A stretch of DNA of 64,000 nucleotides, taken from Adiantum capillus-veneris. Taxonomy: Eukaryota > Streptophyta > Polypodiopsida > Polypodiales > Pteridaceae. Made by a program: the position numbers and the translations under genes. Location of the stretch: the NCBI GenBank assembly GCA_014529385.2, contig CM043947.1, positions 133,441,891-133,505,890 of the forward strand. The letters run 5' to 3'. Below, one piece after another: positions 1 through 11,610 of this stretch (position 1 is the stretch's first letter; the number at the start of each line of letters is the position of its first letter). The notes below the pieces were generated by a model. That model saw nothing but the letters and a program-made list of their open reading frames with translations. It was not told the origin of the DNA and ran no database searches.

Positions 1-1810
1 CATCATCATTTGAGAAATTCACTTGCTTCACTCTCCCACTAGAGTGGTAGCATCCTACCACAGCTCCATCCTCCTCCTTATTTTGCAGCTGCATTCCTTG
101 TGTCTTCGAGGTTTCCCCTTAAACCTGTGGATGAGAAACTTCAGCAAGGGTTTGCCTCTTCCTCTTGATGATTTCAATGATCTCCTCGTGGAATTCACGC
201 TTTGCAATGCCAAGAACTTCTCCCAGAGTAAACTCAATCTTGCTATTCAAGATCCTTTCCTCCAAGAATTTCTTTAAATCTCTAGCAACCTCAATATCAG
301 ATTGTAGTTTATAAGTTGGGCCTTTTGTCTTACCTTTTGTTGGCTCTTTCTTCTTTCCTGTTGTAGACTCTTCCATGAGTACTTCAGGTGGAGATGCTCC
401 ATTTGTTGAGGGTGTTTGAGAATGCATTGAGTTGCTTCTTCCCCCACTTCTAGAAGCTCTTTTTGATGGTCCTTCATCAGCATTCTCACGTCTGCTCTTC
501 TCTTCTACAATTGCCTCATTTTGTTGGCATTTTATAATGTAGGCATGCACTGACAATGAGTCCACTGGATCATTCCATCCTGTTTCTAGGCGTATGCAAT
601 CACCTGCTTCATGTAGAATCTCTTTTGTAAGCTTTCCCTTTTTAGCTAATTGCATGACATTTGGCCAAATTTGACCATGATGGTCACTCACCTCTTCATC
701 ACAAAAATGCTCAATTTTTACTCCATAAGTAGATGCATCAACTGAAGAGGTGGCATGCTTAGTATTCCCCCCTTCCCAAAGTTAGTTCTCAAGGGTAGAC
801 CTGTCTCTCTTAAGTGGAATTTACCATCCTTAAAAAAGACAACATCTTTTGACAAAGCATCACTAAAATCATCACAATCCCTTCTTACATGGTCTGTACT
901 ATCACACCAAATACATCTATTAACAAACCCTTCTTTGGGCTGTTGTCTTTGCCTAGGAAGTGGCCCTGATGGTTGGCCTTTTTCTTCAAGCATTGCAAGC
1001 TTCACCTTCAAGTCACGCATTCCCTTCACAAGCTCATCTAGCATGGACTCATCAAACTTAGGAGCGATAAAAGTAGGCTTTACCATTTTGTCAGAAGTTG
1101 AGGTGGAAGGACTTGTAGTGTTTAATACCATCTTGTCCCTTCTTCTTTGTCGTTTGGCAAGCAGTGAGACAGCATCTTCAACCTCATTCAGTCGGTCTTT
1201 AGTCCTTGCTCAGCATCTTTATCTTCAAGAAGAAGCTCCAACTTTTCTTGAAACTCTTTACTTGTAGCTTGTAAGAAAAGATTTTTCTTCTCTGCATCTA
1301 GTGTGGCCCTTTCTATCCTTGTGAGTTATGCATATCGCCGCTCAAATTCCCTAAGTATCTCTGTTATTGATAGTCCTTGCTTTGGCTTGACTACCCATTC
1401 TAAGAATGTCCTTTTGGTCACTCTCTCAGAGTCCTCCATGAAATATTCCTCCTTTAAAGCTACTTTGAGTTCTTCTCGATTTCTCCCATGCCCATCTTTA
1501 ATTGCCCTAACATGCTCCCTAATTTTTGGAGCAACAACTAGCTCAAAGCTTTGAATCATCTCACCTTCTGACACGCGATGCAGCTCCATCTCCTTCACAT
1601 ACTCGCGTAAGTACTTGGTTACATCCTTGCCATTGAATTGATCCATTCTGTTGACGACCGCTTGTATGGCCTTCGTTTTGCTGAAATCTCCCTTCTTTCA
1701 GTGGCATGTTGTTGTTGCATGAACATTGCAAATGCTTGAAACATTTGCATTGTTTTTGGGTCAAAATGCATACCCTGTTGCTCAACATGATCACCCATGG
1801 TTACCCACAA
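1..1810 (-). pseudogene. Gag relic of LTR element E1
   Basis: Broken gag region read on the minus strand from an ATG near 1798-1810. In order: a short N-terminus, a helical Gag-like segment (about 1646-1200, with GEMIQSFELVVAPKIREHV), a CCHC zinc knuckle of spacing C-x2-C-x4-H-x4-C (CIWCDSTDHVRRDC, about 930-890), then a basic region ending in KRKRQ (691-119). The frame changes near 1660 and again near 1190-1130, so no intact protein is made. The region follows a PBS and a 5' LTR, as expected for gag. It continues off the left edge, so its pol is not seen. Confidence 0.8.
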
Positions 1811-1827
1811 ACTCTCACCCTGACAGT

Positions 1828-1845
1828 TTCACGTCGGGTTCACCA
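1828..1845 (-). promoter_or_regulatory. Primer binding site, tRNA-Trp type
   Basis: The plus strand reads TTCACGTCGGGTTCACCA, which as I recall it is the 3' end of plant cytosolic tRNA-Trp. The minus-strand element would thus start reverse transcription with TGGTGAACC. It lies 6 nt from the LTR edge at 1852. The tRNA identity is from memory; the position and the CCA end are seen directly. Confidence 0.75.
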
Positions 1846-1851
1846 AAAATA

Positions 1852-3878
1852 TGTCGAGAAATTTGCGATCTTACAAGGAAAGCACCGGGCTTATGGCTGT
1901 GAGAGTTTGTGAGAGAACTCCAAAAAAATATATGAAGGGGTTAAACCATAGATGCCATGAAGACTAGGGTTTGGAAAGAAGTGCAATCAAAGAAGCCCCA
2001 CTCTTTCTCTCTTGCACTCACACACACAAAGAAAGAACACAAAAGAGAATTTCAAAATAACACAAAGATGAAAACATCAAGGCTATGGTCATATCGTATC
2101 ATGGGTAGTATGAAAGGGTTAATAGATGAGTTAATGGCATTCAATCTTGGCTAACCAAATAGGCTACGAATTGTTCTTTGGAATTGTAGTTTTGTGTTTA
2201 CCATAATATATATATTTTGTCTAGCGATTGGGATTAATTGTGTGTACAAATCCTCTTGGTTCATAGCAACATAACTACGCTCATGTCAAAAGAGAAGTTA
2301 TGGTCTATGAGAGGTAGTATAATGGGATCCGGTGATAGAAGTATTTCATTGAGCCTTTCTAGGCCAAAGAGAAACACTCTACGTTGTTGAAAGTGTATTT
2401 TACGGCTAATCCATACGTTAATTCTAATAGATCGTACATAGTGAAAGCGATAGAAATTATCATCATGTGGATTATTCATCTAGGATAACTCTAGTATGTG
2501 TAAAATGTAGATATAAGAGAAGAGAAGAGATTTTCCCTCACAAGCCCTATTCTTGCCCGTAGGCCCGTATCCTTATTGCCCGTAGGCAATAAGGATACTG
2601 CGGGGAAAGATGTACCTGTAGAAAGGAGAACCTAAAATTTGTAGAGAGGATGAATTACTAAGAGTGAGAGAGATAGATCTAGTTAAGGAGATGAGATTAG
2701 ATATATATATATATATGTTGGATTAGAGATGGAAAAGAAAACAACAAGAAATCAAGAAAACATCAATGTAGAACACATCTTACTTGACAAACCCTTCGAC
2801 ACCATTATTGATGGAGAGAGAAGAAGAGGGGAGAATTCAACGTTGATTGATAAGCCAAGTCCAAGACCTTCTTTGATTAGACTTGATCTTCCAAGGATAG
2901 CGTACAAGAATGGCTAGTCTTCCTCTATGAGAAAGTGTAGGCTTGGGCTTATGTTAATGGTGGCTAACTACAATTAGGCATTACTACTCACTTCCTCGAG
3001 AATTCCTCTCATCAATGGCTTGAATGCTTGAGTAGTTTTCAAGGAAGAAAAGGTCCCCTTTTATAGGTGAAGGGAACCCCCAAGGGTTTACACAAGAAGA
3101 GAGGAGCCAGTGTGAACAGAAATTGAAAAAGTTGGAAATGAGTTGTCCCTGCATGATGTGGACAGACTGGGGTCCAGTATTTTGATCATATCTCCTCAAC
3201 TAAAAATATGGGAAAAAAATTCAGCTCATTAGCTACGATTTTCATTTTAAAATAGTTTTTCAATTCGGATTGGAACCTTGTGTTAAAAAAATAATCAAAA
3301 TAGGGTCCATTTCTGGTAGCAAAAGTCTTCCTGTGGTCCCCTTAGCCTAGACTTTCTTTTGATTCCAAAGGACACCTCATGCCATATGAAAGCATGACAT
3401 TGCTCCTTGACAAAGTTTTGTAATCATGCTTGCAATAATGCATTAAAATAAGTGTATCTTTGAAATCATGCCACCTAGTGTCCCACTAGGATTTGATTCC
3501 CTCCTAGTAGCTATTTAAAAAGAAATATAAGAAAAATATGAAAAATACATAGAATATATATATATTGGATTTTACCCTAGATATAGGATCTAGCTAGGGT
3601 GTGACATGATAATGAGACAGTAGAAATAAAGAATCAATTCTTTTTGCCCCAAGTTAAAGAGGCGGAGCTATTGATGCTTTTCCCATAGTATTTTCTGATG
3701 GTAAAGTAAGAATAGGTTACACTTGAGAAAAATAATAGGTTGAGATAGAAGGCTTATTATTATACTTAAATATGCATATGTACATTATAGGAAATATAAT
3801 TATGTATTTAAAACATTACAAGATAGATCTTGTAGCATGCATTCCCACTATGTACGTGTCACAGCACGACAACGTACA
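1852..3878 (-). mobile_element. 5' LTR of E1 (2.0 kb)
   Basis: On the minus strand it starts TGTACG and ends CGACA, next to the PBS. A minus-strand TATA box (TATAAAAG) is at 3058-3065. A diverged inverted copy lies at 33339-35584 and aligns along most of the length, including AT-rich stretches, the TATA region and the last 70 bp. This supports the boundaries. The outer edge abuts copia gag sequence, so E1 inserted into the copia relic. Confidence 0.8.
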
Positions 3879-4957
3879 TGAAGTATTTTGTTTGGAGCAA
3901 CTAAACATCAAATGCAGCTTGTTTCTAGTACAATATTGATTTGATGTTCAATAGCAAATTCTCCATTACAATCTATGTCGAATCGACGCTTATAGCACAT
4001 ATGAGTGGGATAATCAAATTGTCCACAATATTCACAAGAAGAAGTAGAATCTCTAGATAAACGTGGTTGTTTAGTGGTTATATTGTGTTCTTCAACATCC
4101 TGACGTGCCCAACAATTATCTTCAGTATGTCTATTTCTATTGTAATAAGAACATTGCTTATTAGGAAATTTGAGATGAGAGAAAATATTACCATGATGGC
4201 CACCTCTGTAGTTTCCTCGTTGAAATGGACGCCTTTGACTATAAAAAACACGTTCATCTATTGCGACTCAATATCCTCTTGTGAAATCATAGTTGTATCA
4301 TGACCAGCATTACGTTGTTCTTGATGTTAAGAGTAATCAATTAAAGATATGTAGGCTTGGTTGAAATCGAGACCATCTTTATTAGAAAGAATGGTAACAA
4401 TGTTATCATAAGAAAAGTCATTCACCTTGTCAAGGAGAAGTGTAATCAAATGTTTCTCTGGAATAGGATCATTGACAACAACAAGTTGATTAATAATGTA
4501 TTTGAAAGACTCAATATGTCCCGTCATGACAGTACCAACTTCATATTATTAAGCAAACCTCTCAAATAAAGTATTTTTGTAACAGAATTCTTCTGAAATT
4601 TTGCAATAAGGTACTTTCATATATCTTGGGATGTAGGCAGCTCATACACATCAAGCATAAGGGAATGCGTAAGAGCAAAAAGAATATATCGATGAGCTTC
4701 TTTATCACATCGTTACCAATCCGTATACGCAACATGCCAGTCTTCAAACACAAGTCCTGCAGTGATATGCATGTTGTCATGATCCGTATCAACAGGCTAA
4801 GGTGGACATACACAATTTCCAAGGACAATATCAGAGAGTTCATTACCTTCAAGAATTAACAATATCTTTGCTTTCCAATCTAGAAATCCTTGGCCTTGGA
4901 AAGGAGGAATAGAATGTTGGCCAAAAGAAAAACCGTTGATGAGAACAGTCATAGCCA
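3879..4957 (-). pseudogene. Ty1/copia gag relic
   Basis: Translation from the ATG at 4957 gives a copia-type Gag: GQGFLDWKAKILLILEGNEL near the N-terminus, then the middle domain with GHIESFKYIINQLVVVNDPI (about 4527-4330). A zinc knuckle follows near 4050-4000 (CEYCGQFDYPTHMC) in which the histidine position is Tyr. Several stops and frame shifts interrupt it. It is cut at 3878 by the E1 LTR; the rest of the copia pol is absent here. Confidence 0.8.
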
Positions 4958-5743
4958 TATATAATTGTGAGAAGACGTATAAGATAAGATCGCAAAATCT
5001 GCACACCATATATGGATATATGGTAAAGGCTGCAATTGAGAATGAGAGAAATATTCTGACTATGTTTTACGAATGATAAACACAAGAAGGATGCTCAATA
5101 AACGTCCAAAGATGTGAGGGACGTCACCCAAAAAAGCAAGAAAAAAGAGACGTTAATAATAAAAGAGTCCTCAAAATAGAGTGACGTGAGACGTGATGTG
5201 AGATTCAGGATTGAAGGCCACAATATGAATAGCAAAAAGATAAATTTTCTCAAAAAAGTTGAAGCCAAAATTAGAAAAACGATCGCGGACGCTTCACAAA
5301 GACGCACGAGGACGAAAGCTCCGCTAAGTGTGATTGTAGTAAAAACAACATAAATATTTGCAGTGGACTCCGATTGATGCAAAATTAGGACTCAAATCGA
5401 AGAGCTCAAGTAGACAAGAGATGAAAAGTGCCACTGTGCTACGCTCCATTACGCTTTTCCCGTTTCTCCAAATTTTGAGCAGAAGACTCCCCGAAAATTG
5501 AGACGAAGTTCAAGGTGTCAGAAGACAAATCAACAAGAAAACGTAATCAACAATTCACCATATTGATTATCAATAAACACCACACAAAACACTAGTCATA
5601 TTCTTCTTAAAACAAAGAACCACAGTTAACAAGAATCAATCCTCAAAAATAAAATTTGTAGCAATTCAAAATCTTACATGCGAATTGCATACATATACTC
5701 TATTTTATCACCATGAATTGAATTATCGCGTGATCGCATTACC

Positions 5744-5755
5744 GCTCTAATACCA
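5744..5755 (-). promoter_or_regulatory. Copia PBS, initiator tRNA-Met type
   Basis: The minus strand reads TGGTATTAGAGC directly after the LTR end, one base different from the usual plant copia primer site TGGTATCAGAGC. It lies between the LTR at 5756 and the gag relic. Confidence 0.85.
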
Positions 5756-6212
5756 TGTTGAGATATAGAGAGAAAGATAAAGAGACGAGACAAGTGACAC
5801 ACCATGTACGCTCCCAAAGACTAATTCATATTGAGGACAAGATACAAATATATAGGTGAGACCAAGTTGAGCAGAGTGAGCAATATATAGCTCCAACAAA
5901 TTGATCATGTCCTTAGGGAAAGGCATTTCCCTTTACTTTAATATGTACCAGCTCTAATTCATCGCATCACTCTCGGGAGGATTTGCTACCATATACATGT
6001 GGTAGAGATGTGTGTGAACACACTTAGGACAATTGGGACATTTTCTCCCTCACTAGGAGTTTTTCTCACCCGGGCATTGTATATACTCCTATCACTCTAG
6101 GGCTATCTTATCTCTCCATTGCACACTGGGTAAAACACTCTCTATTGTGTGCCTTGAGCTTCCTTCATCTTCTCAAAGTTGTTTGTGTTTTCTTGCAACC
6201 GTAATTCTAACA
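5756..6212 (-). mobile_element. Copia 5' LTR (457 bp)
   Basis: On the minus strand it begins TGTTAGAATTAC and ends CAACA immediately before the Met-type PBS. A TATA-like sequence (TATATATT, minus strand) lies near 5850. Together with the PBS and gag it gives a 5' half copia element truncated by E1. No matching 3' LTR is in the window. Confidence 0.8.
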
Positions 6213-7419
6213 CACACATGACCATGAGGCCAGCTCAAGTAGATACCTACCAAAAAGAGCTTGATTGCAAAAATTCCATTGCAGATTCTAGCTCAAGTTC
6301 ATTTTGAAGTGGGTTATCAGTCTTTTAAAAAATCACATTTGGTGTGAATTCTATAAAGTTTAACATTGCATCCACCTATAATAAATAGATACCTTAAAAA
6401 TGATAAAATTGGTTGAAAATGGAAGGATAACTTCCAAGAAACACCGTGCCTTGATTGAAGAACTTGGATAGAAATTCTTTGGATAGTCTAAATGAGTTAA
6501 GAAAGAATTTATTAACTCATTCTTTGGATAGTCTGAATGAGTTAAGAAGGAATCTCTTAATCATCCTTAAGAAGACTTGTCTCAAGACTACTTTTGATTT
6601 CTTGATATATTTCTCTCTTTAGCTAAAGAGTGAAAATTGGCTAGATGCCACTAATGAGTAGGACATCCTCATGGATGTCAAATCTTTACTAATTTTGTAT
6701 CTATGTTTCTACAAACGTTATGATATTGTTTTTATCCTAAGGGAGCCACCTAGGGAGCCACCTAGTTTTATGGGCAATTGATTAAGGTCTTAGGTCTACA
6801 TATGTTTGTTTGATAAAGAATGATTGCAATGTTTTTTTCAAGGGATGCTTTATAGAAACTTTATTATGGAAATAATGATTGAAACATTAATGTATGTGTT
6901 AAAAAGAGTATATTAGTAACTAAAAATTTAAATATCATCCATGAATGTGGAGGGATCCACTCAGGTGGTCAAGAATGGATAGGTAGACCCAATCAATCAC
7001 ATAACTATCCATTCTTGTTGCATAAACTTCTATTGGGCTTTTAAACTGGAAGGAGATTCTACCAACTATTGTGCTCTCACATATGTAGAGGAAAAAAAAG
7101 CATTGGAAGATGATTCCTTGGCCCGTGTGAAGAGGTCATAGGGCAAAAAAGTTTTACTAAATTTGAATTTTTGTCCTATTTTCACTAGCAAGACAAGACT
7201 ACGTCTTTTTTCTAGGATTTTAGACTTAAGCCATTGTCAATGGTGATAGCATGTCCACTTAATTTTCCTTTTTAGTGAATATGTTTTTCATTGGGCCTAG
7301 AGACAGATTTTGAGCTGGTGGACCAGGGACCTCTCATAGTTGGTGGCATATACCAATCTTCATTAATAGGCATGGAAGACGTACTTGATCCATAGGAGAT
7401 GACAACAACCATGGCTTGT
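6213..7419. other. Unassigned AT-rich DNA
   Basis: I recognise no gene or element end. The only structure seen is a short tandem repeat of period 45 at about 6477-6560 (CTTTGGATAGTCT followed by AATGAGTTAAGAA, twice). All reading frames are short and interrupted. Confidence 0.5.
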
Positions 7420-8028
7420 TTTCTTGCTTGTTCTTTAAGCTACATCCACTCAAGGGTTAAGTAATGTTTCTATCGTTGTGTCTCCATGGTATATACTATA
7501 TCTGCATTGTCTATATGTATAATTCCATTTTAATTTGGACTATAGTAACAGTTGTGGCTTTGAAGATCTATCCACTTTCCTTCTATGTATCTGCATTGTC
7601 TATATGTATAATTCCATTTTAATTTGGACTATAGTAACAGTTGTGGCTTTGAAGATCTATCCACCCATTTAAGTTGTTTCCCACTAAGTAGGTAATGTTT
7701 TTGTACTTGTTTCTCCATGGTATGAATTGTATGTTCCCATTTCAATTTGGTTTATAGTAACACGTGGGTCTCATAATTTGTCCACTTTCCTTCTATGGCA
7801 CCCCATTTAAGTTTTTTCTCCATTTTAATTTGGACTGTAATAACACTTGCAAGTTTCGAGATTTGTCCACTTTCCTTCTATGGCACCCCATTTAAGTTGT
7901 TTCCCACTAAGTAGGTAATGTTTTTGTACTTGAGTCTCTATGGTATGCATTGTATGTCTCCATTTCAATTTGGCCTATTGTAACACATGGGTCTCATGGT
8001 TTGTCCACTTTCCTTCTGTGACACCCCA
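7420..8028. repeat. Minisatellite-like array
   Basis: An 89-bp unit beginning ATCTGCATTGTCTATATG is repeated almost exactly at 7500 and 7589. Further diverged units follow to 8028, marked by CACTTTCCTTCTATGGCACC, CCACTAAGTAGGTAATG and ATTTGGACTATAGTAAC. The array ends sharply where the gag relic at 8029 starts. Confidence 0.75.
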
Positions 8029-8340
8029 TAGCTACAATCATCCGATTTTCTGGAACATTTTGTCTCTTCATCTCCTCTTCATAACATGCAATAAAACCTT
8101 CTGGATCATATCCTTGAAAAATCCGCTTCTGCTCCCATACAGCTTCAAGTGCTAGCTCTATTGCATCATCAATCTGGTTTTTCATCTTCATGGCTTTCAC
8201 TTCTTGCAAATATCCTTGAACCATTTGTAACATTTTTGACACATCTCAAACTTCTTGGTTCCCATCAAATTCATTTGAATTGAAATCTTCAATAAACTGC
8301 ATCAACTATTCTGGCATCTCCATCTTTACCTCCCATCTTG
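8029..8340 (-). pseudogene. Gag N-terminus relic (E8)
   Basis: The minus-strand translation contains KMLQMVQGYLQEVKAM and YDPEGFIACYEEEMKRQNVP. It resembles the gag relic at 22108-23467 (KMLQLVQGSLLEMETI, DNPEGYLECYELETKL). It follows a PBS and an LTR, so it is the start of gag. It has an in-frame stop near its start and is cut off at the minisatellite edge. Confidence 0.7.
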
Positions 8341-8346
8341 GCTCCT

Positions 8347-8364
8347 TTCGTGTTGGGTTCACCA
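8347..8364 (-). promoter_or_regulatory. PBS, tRNA-Trp type (E8)
   Basis: The plus strand reads TTCGTGTTGGGTTCACCA, two bases different from the site at 1828-1845, and sits 4 nt from the LTR edge at 8369. Confidence 0.65.
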
Positions 8365-8368
8365 AGAA

Positions 8369-8643
8369 TGTCGGGGGATTTGTGTTTGAAAGGTGATTCG
8401 GGAAGGCGTGGGGCCTCTAGCTGTGAGAGGTGTGTGGAAGAGAGTTGCAGCAAACACAATTAATGTAGACAAATCTTAGAACTGACAACTTGAACACGAT
8501 TCTAAATCTTGATTACCCAAAGCAGACAATTAACAGTACCGCTGCTAAAATTATTTAAACTCATTACATCAGGTTAATCTGCCTTCATTGGCTTGTCGAG
8601 CTTGCCTTTATAATATTTCTCTCCTTCATTCTTCCTCTACTGC

Positions 8644-8685
<42 letters not shown>

Positions 8686-9202
8686 CAGGAGAATGACTAA
8701 TTATGGTTTATGGAAGAGATTACGGCTTGGGTTATGGATTCTTTGATTAGAGTGGCTATGGAAGCTTGGAAAAGGATTAGAATGCCCAAAGCTTATGGAT
8801 TCCCCCCCCCCCCCCCCCCTTAGAATGAAAACTTGAATATCTCCTAATCGGTGCGGAATTAGCCTCTGTGCATGAGACGCAAAAATGCTGAAAATGCTCA
8901 AAACGCTGCCCGCTTTTACCAAAAAGCTTTTTTTACAAACATTTTACAGACTAAGACTTTTTTGGCCTCCCTCATGCAAAGGTGTGAAGTCTCTCACACA
9001 CTTTTTTTTTTGCCGCTAACCACATGTCTTCCTCTACCCAAGTTGCCTTTTATGTCCTAAAAGCCTTTTCACGTGTAAAACCTTTTCTTCAAGCAAGAAA
9101 TCTCTATGTTTAGGCCTTCATAACCACATAAAACATACACTTCCTGGATTTCCTTGCTTGTTCTCGAGCCTTGGTCACCGCTCTATAAATGTGTGGGCTT
9201 CA
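8369..9202 (-). mobile_element. LTR between integrase and gag (834 bp)
   Basis: On the minus strand it runs from TGAAGCC to CCCCGACA. Its last about 70 bp resemble those of the LTRs at 1852 and 23513; its first about 50 bp resemble the one ending near 25868. It contains a (GA)n tract (about 8648-8682) and an 18-base C run (8802-8819). A PPT and integrase lie on its upstream side and a PBS and gag on its downstream side, so one LTR serves two elements in tandem or is a recombinant junction. Confidence 0.65.
8648..8682. repeat. (GA)n microsatellite
   Basis: Uninterrupted AG dinucleotides inside the LTR at 8369-9202. Confidence 0.95.
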
Positions 9203-9208
9203 AATAGA

Positions 9209-9239
9209 CTTTTTCTGCTTCTCTTTGCTCTTTTTTCCC
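9209..9239 (-). promoter_or_regulatory. Polypurine tract
   Basis: The minus strand is almost all purines (TGGGAAAAAAGAGCAAAGAG, then AAGCAGAAAAAG) directly before the LTR start. The motif CGCTTTCAT-ATGGRAAAAAG recurs before LTRs at 25881 and 27619. Confidence 0.65.
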
Positions 9240-9810
9240 ATTATGAAAGCGGAGTTGTACAACAGCGTGAGTTATGTGGCCTCCGTGTATGTGGTTTGAT
9301 ATGCCCACAATGCTCCATTCAAGAAATTATCCCACAACATTGACTTTTTTTCACCAACTTTTTGATGATGCCTGCAATGACACCATTAACCTTCTCCACC
9401 AAACCATTTGACTGGGGGTAGTAGGATGTGTTGTGATGATGTAGAATGTGAAGGTCTTCATAGACTACTGTAAGCAAGCCCTTCCTAAACCTTGGACCAT
9501 TATTAGAAACAATTTCTAGATGTGTGCCAAATGTGCAATAAATGTGAGTGTAAACAAATTTTCTCATTGACCTCTCATTTACCTTTGCCACACTTTGTGC
9601 TTCCACCCATCTAGTCATATAGTCTACAACCATTAGAATGTAAAGTTTACCATTGTTTGTTCTTGGTAGTGAAACCATAGCATCAGTGCCCCAATTTTCA
9701 AACGTTCCATTTGCAACCACTATTTGCCCAGACCATGCACCAATCTTTTGTTTCCATTAACTTGATAATTGTTGACCAAAAATACCCCGCAAGCAAAACC
9801 TTATTCACAT
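9240..9810 (-). pseudogene. Ty3/gypsy integrase relic
   Basis: In minus-strand order: part of the zinc-binding region (AGYFWSTIIKLMETK, about 9790-9740), the catalytic core (9720-9319) with DYMTRWVEA, and a tail with ALWAYQTTYTEAT. The second catalytic aspartate is lost: SDNG is SNNG at about 9485-9508. The Glu motif YYPQSNGLVEKVN is retained. Frame breaks occur near 9720 and 9330. It could not support integration. Confidence 0.85.
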
Positions 9811-9824
9811 TTAACTCTTGGGCT

Positions 9825-10062
9825 TGATAGAGTGATCTTACTTGCTCCTTAAGGAATAAGAGATATCGGATTCCTTTTCCTTAAGATTTCAGAGAGAGAT
9901 ACCACCTCTTAACTCCCTCCCCAACTCCTTGCTTCCTTCTTTCGATCCTGCTACTTGCCTTTTCCTTCCTCGCTTCACCACCAAGATTCTTCTTACCCAC
10001 CTTCCTCCCTTCACCAAGGTCGAGAGCGAGAGAGAAAGTCTCCTTTTGTTTTTCTTTTCCAA

Positions 10063-10126
<64 letters not shown>

Positions 10127-11610
10127 CAGTCCTTTGGTTTGCCTGGTACTTAAGCACGAAAGAAAGAGGAATAGCCTTGCTCTGGATCCTCCCTTTGCTT
10201 GCTTTACTAGCCAAGGACGAAAGAGAGACCGGATCCTTTCCTTGCTTCTCCGAGCGGAGGACAAGAGAGAGGAAGAGAGAGCTTTGCTTTGATTCTCCCC
10301 TAAGCTTGCCTCTCCCCCTTGAGCCCCTAAGAAACCCTTGCTTTCCTCCCTATGCTCGCTACCACTTTTTCTTGCTTAAAAAACACCAAGTTTTGGTGCC
10401 ACCACGCAGTCACGGTGCTGTGACTGACGTGGTGTGGGAGCACATGTGATGATGTGGCAGTTGGAGTGTGGAGCAGTACAAAATGCGGTGGGAACCGCTC
10501 CAAATGTGGTTGCCATGCCGAGCTGAGCACCTTCCGCTTCCTGCTCGCCACCATCCAACCCTGCTGCGGTCGTCATGAGCTTCACTCACCATCCTTGCAT
10601 TCCTCCTCGATGCTTCACACCACGCATTTTCCACTTTCTCCTTCCTTTCACACGCAATTAACCCTTTAATTGGGTGGCCACCCCTCTTTAGGCAATGGCC
10701 GGGTGGCCTTTAGGTTATGGGCTTATGGGCGGCCTTATGATCACACCATATTTTGAATGCACACTTCGTCCAAGGCATTGCTTTGCAAGTAAAAGGCATC
10801 ACATTTGGCATGCATTATCGAGCAAGGCACTCTCTACTACAAGTGAATATCGAAAAATTGCCAAGCACGACATCTTCCTCCAACAGTCCTTGACTAATCA
10901 TAACTTTTAATGTCCATAGCATCTTGAATAATTCCACATGCTTCTAAGATACAATATAGGTGATTGCATACGAATGATGGCCTTCCCTTTGCATTCGGTT
11001 AAGGACACCAGCATGGCTTGGAGCAACGAGCAACAAAGTGGCACCAAAATATCTGCTAACATGCAGTTGACAATTGACACACACTTTAACTTGTTACATA
11101 TTTTTGACCCGGGTTCCGATTGATGCACAGTCAATTTGTGCTAACCCCATACATTGAGTACTATCCTCTCAAATTGTGTCAAGCTCTTAAAAACACCAGA
11201 TGGCACACCGACCGAGATGACCGACCTGGCACGGAATTGGCCCTTGAGGAAACTTAAACCGGCGATAACTTGGCGACCATAACTACGATTACTGATCTGA
11301 AAAGATCGATGTACTCCACAAAGTGAGCACTTTTGGACTGTGCATTCACTTCATTTTTGTTCCCTCAATTGCAGTTGCCCAATCCGGTACGGATTTGCAT
11401 TAAGTCAAACCTCAAACTGCCATAACTTCTTCATCGTAGCTCCAATCGACGAGCCGTAAAGACAAGTGGATAGAGCACTTTAAGCACTACAATTTTAGAT
11501 CATAAACTCCCATCTATGATTACTTTATCCACACTATTTTTTACCATCATTAAGGCATATGTTGGCCCTTTTAAGTCGCATCTCGCATACATAAATCATT
11601 AAACTTGGCA
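9825..11610 (-). mobile_element. 1.8-kb LTR block, copy A
   Basis: Aligns along its length with 24026-25826 and its right part with 26385-27558. Shared landmarks: a CT-rich stretch, a (GA)n tract (about 10066-10122), the 12-base palindrome GGGTGGCCACCC at 10672 and GGCATCACATTTGGCATGCA. Both ends are abrupt: integrase DNA on the left, an unrelated reading frame on the right. In the 23513-25868 copy this block is the inner part of a longer LTR. I find no target duplication. Confidence 0.6.

Noticed and set aside
8802-8819. C homopolymers at 8802 and near 24626
   Set aside because: May be sequencing or slippage artefacts; no feature attached.
10011-10214. Long frames of Arg-Glu or Ser-Leu repeats
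   Set aside because: These are translations of (GA)n microsatellites, here and at 24130-24480, 12524 and 33116.
10672-10683. Palindrome GGGTGGCCACCC in the 1.8-kb block
   Set aside because: It is present at the same place in all three block copies (10672, 24905, 26641), as expected from common descent; too short to argue for function.
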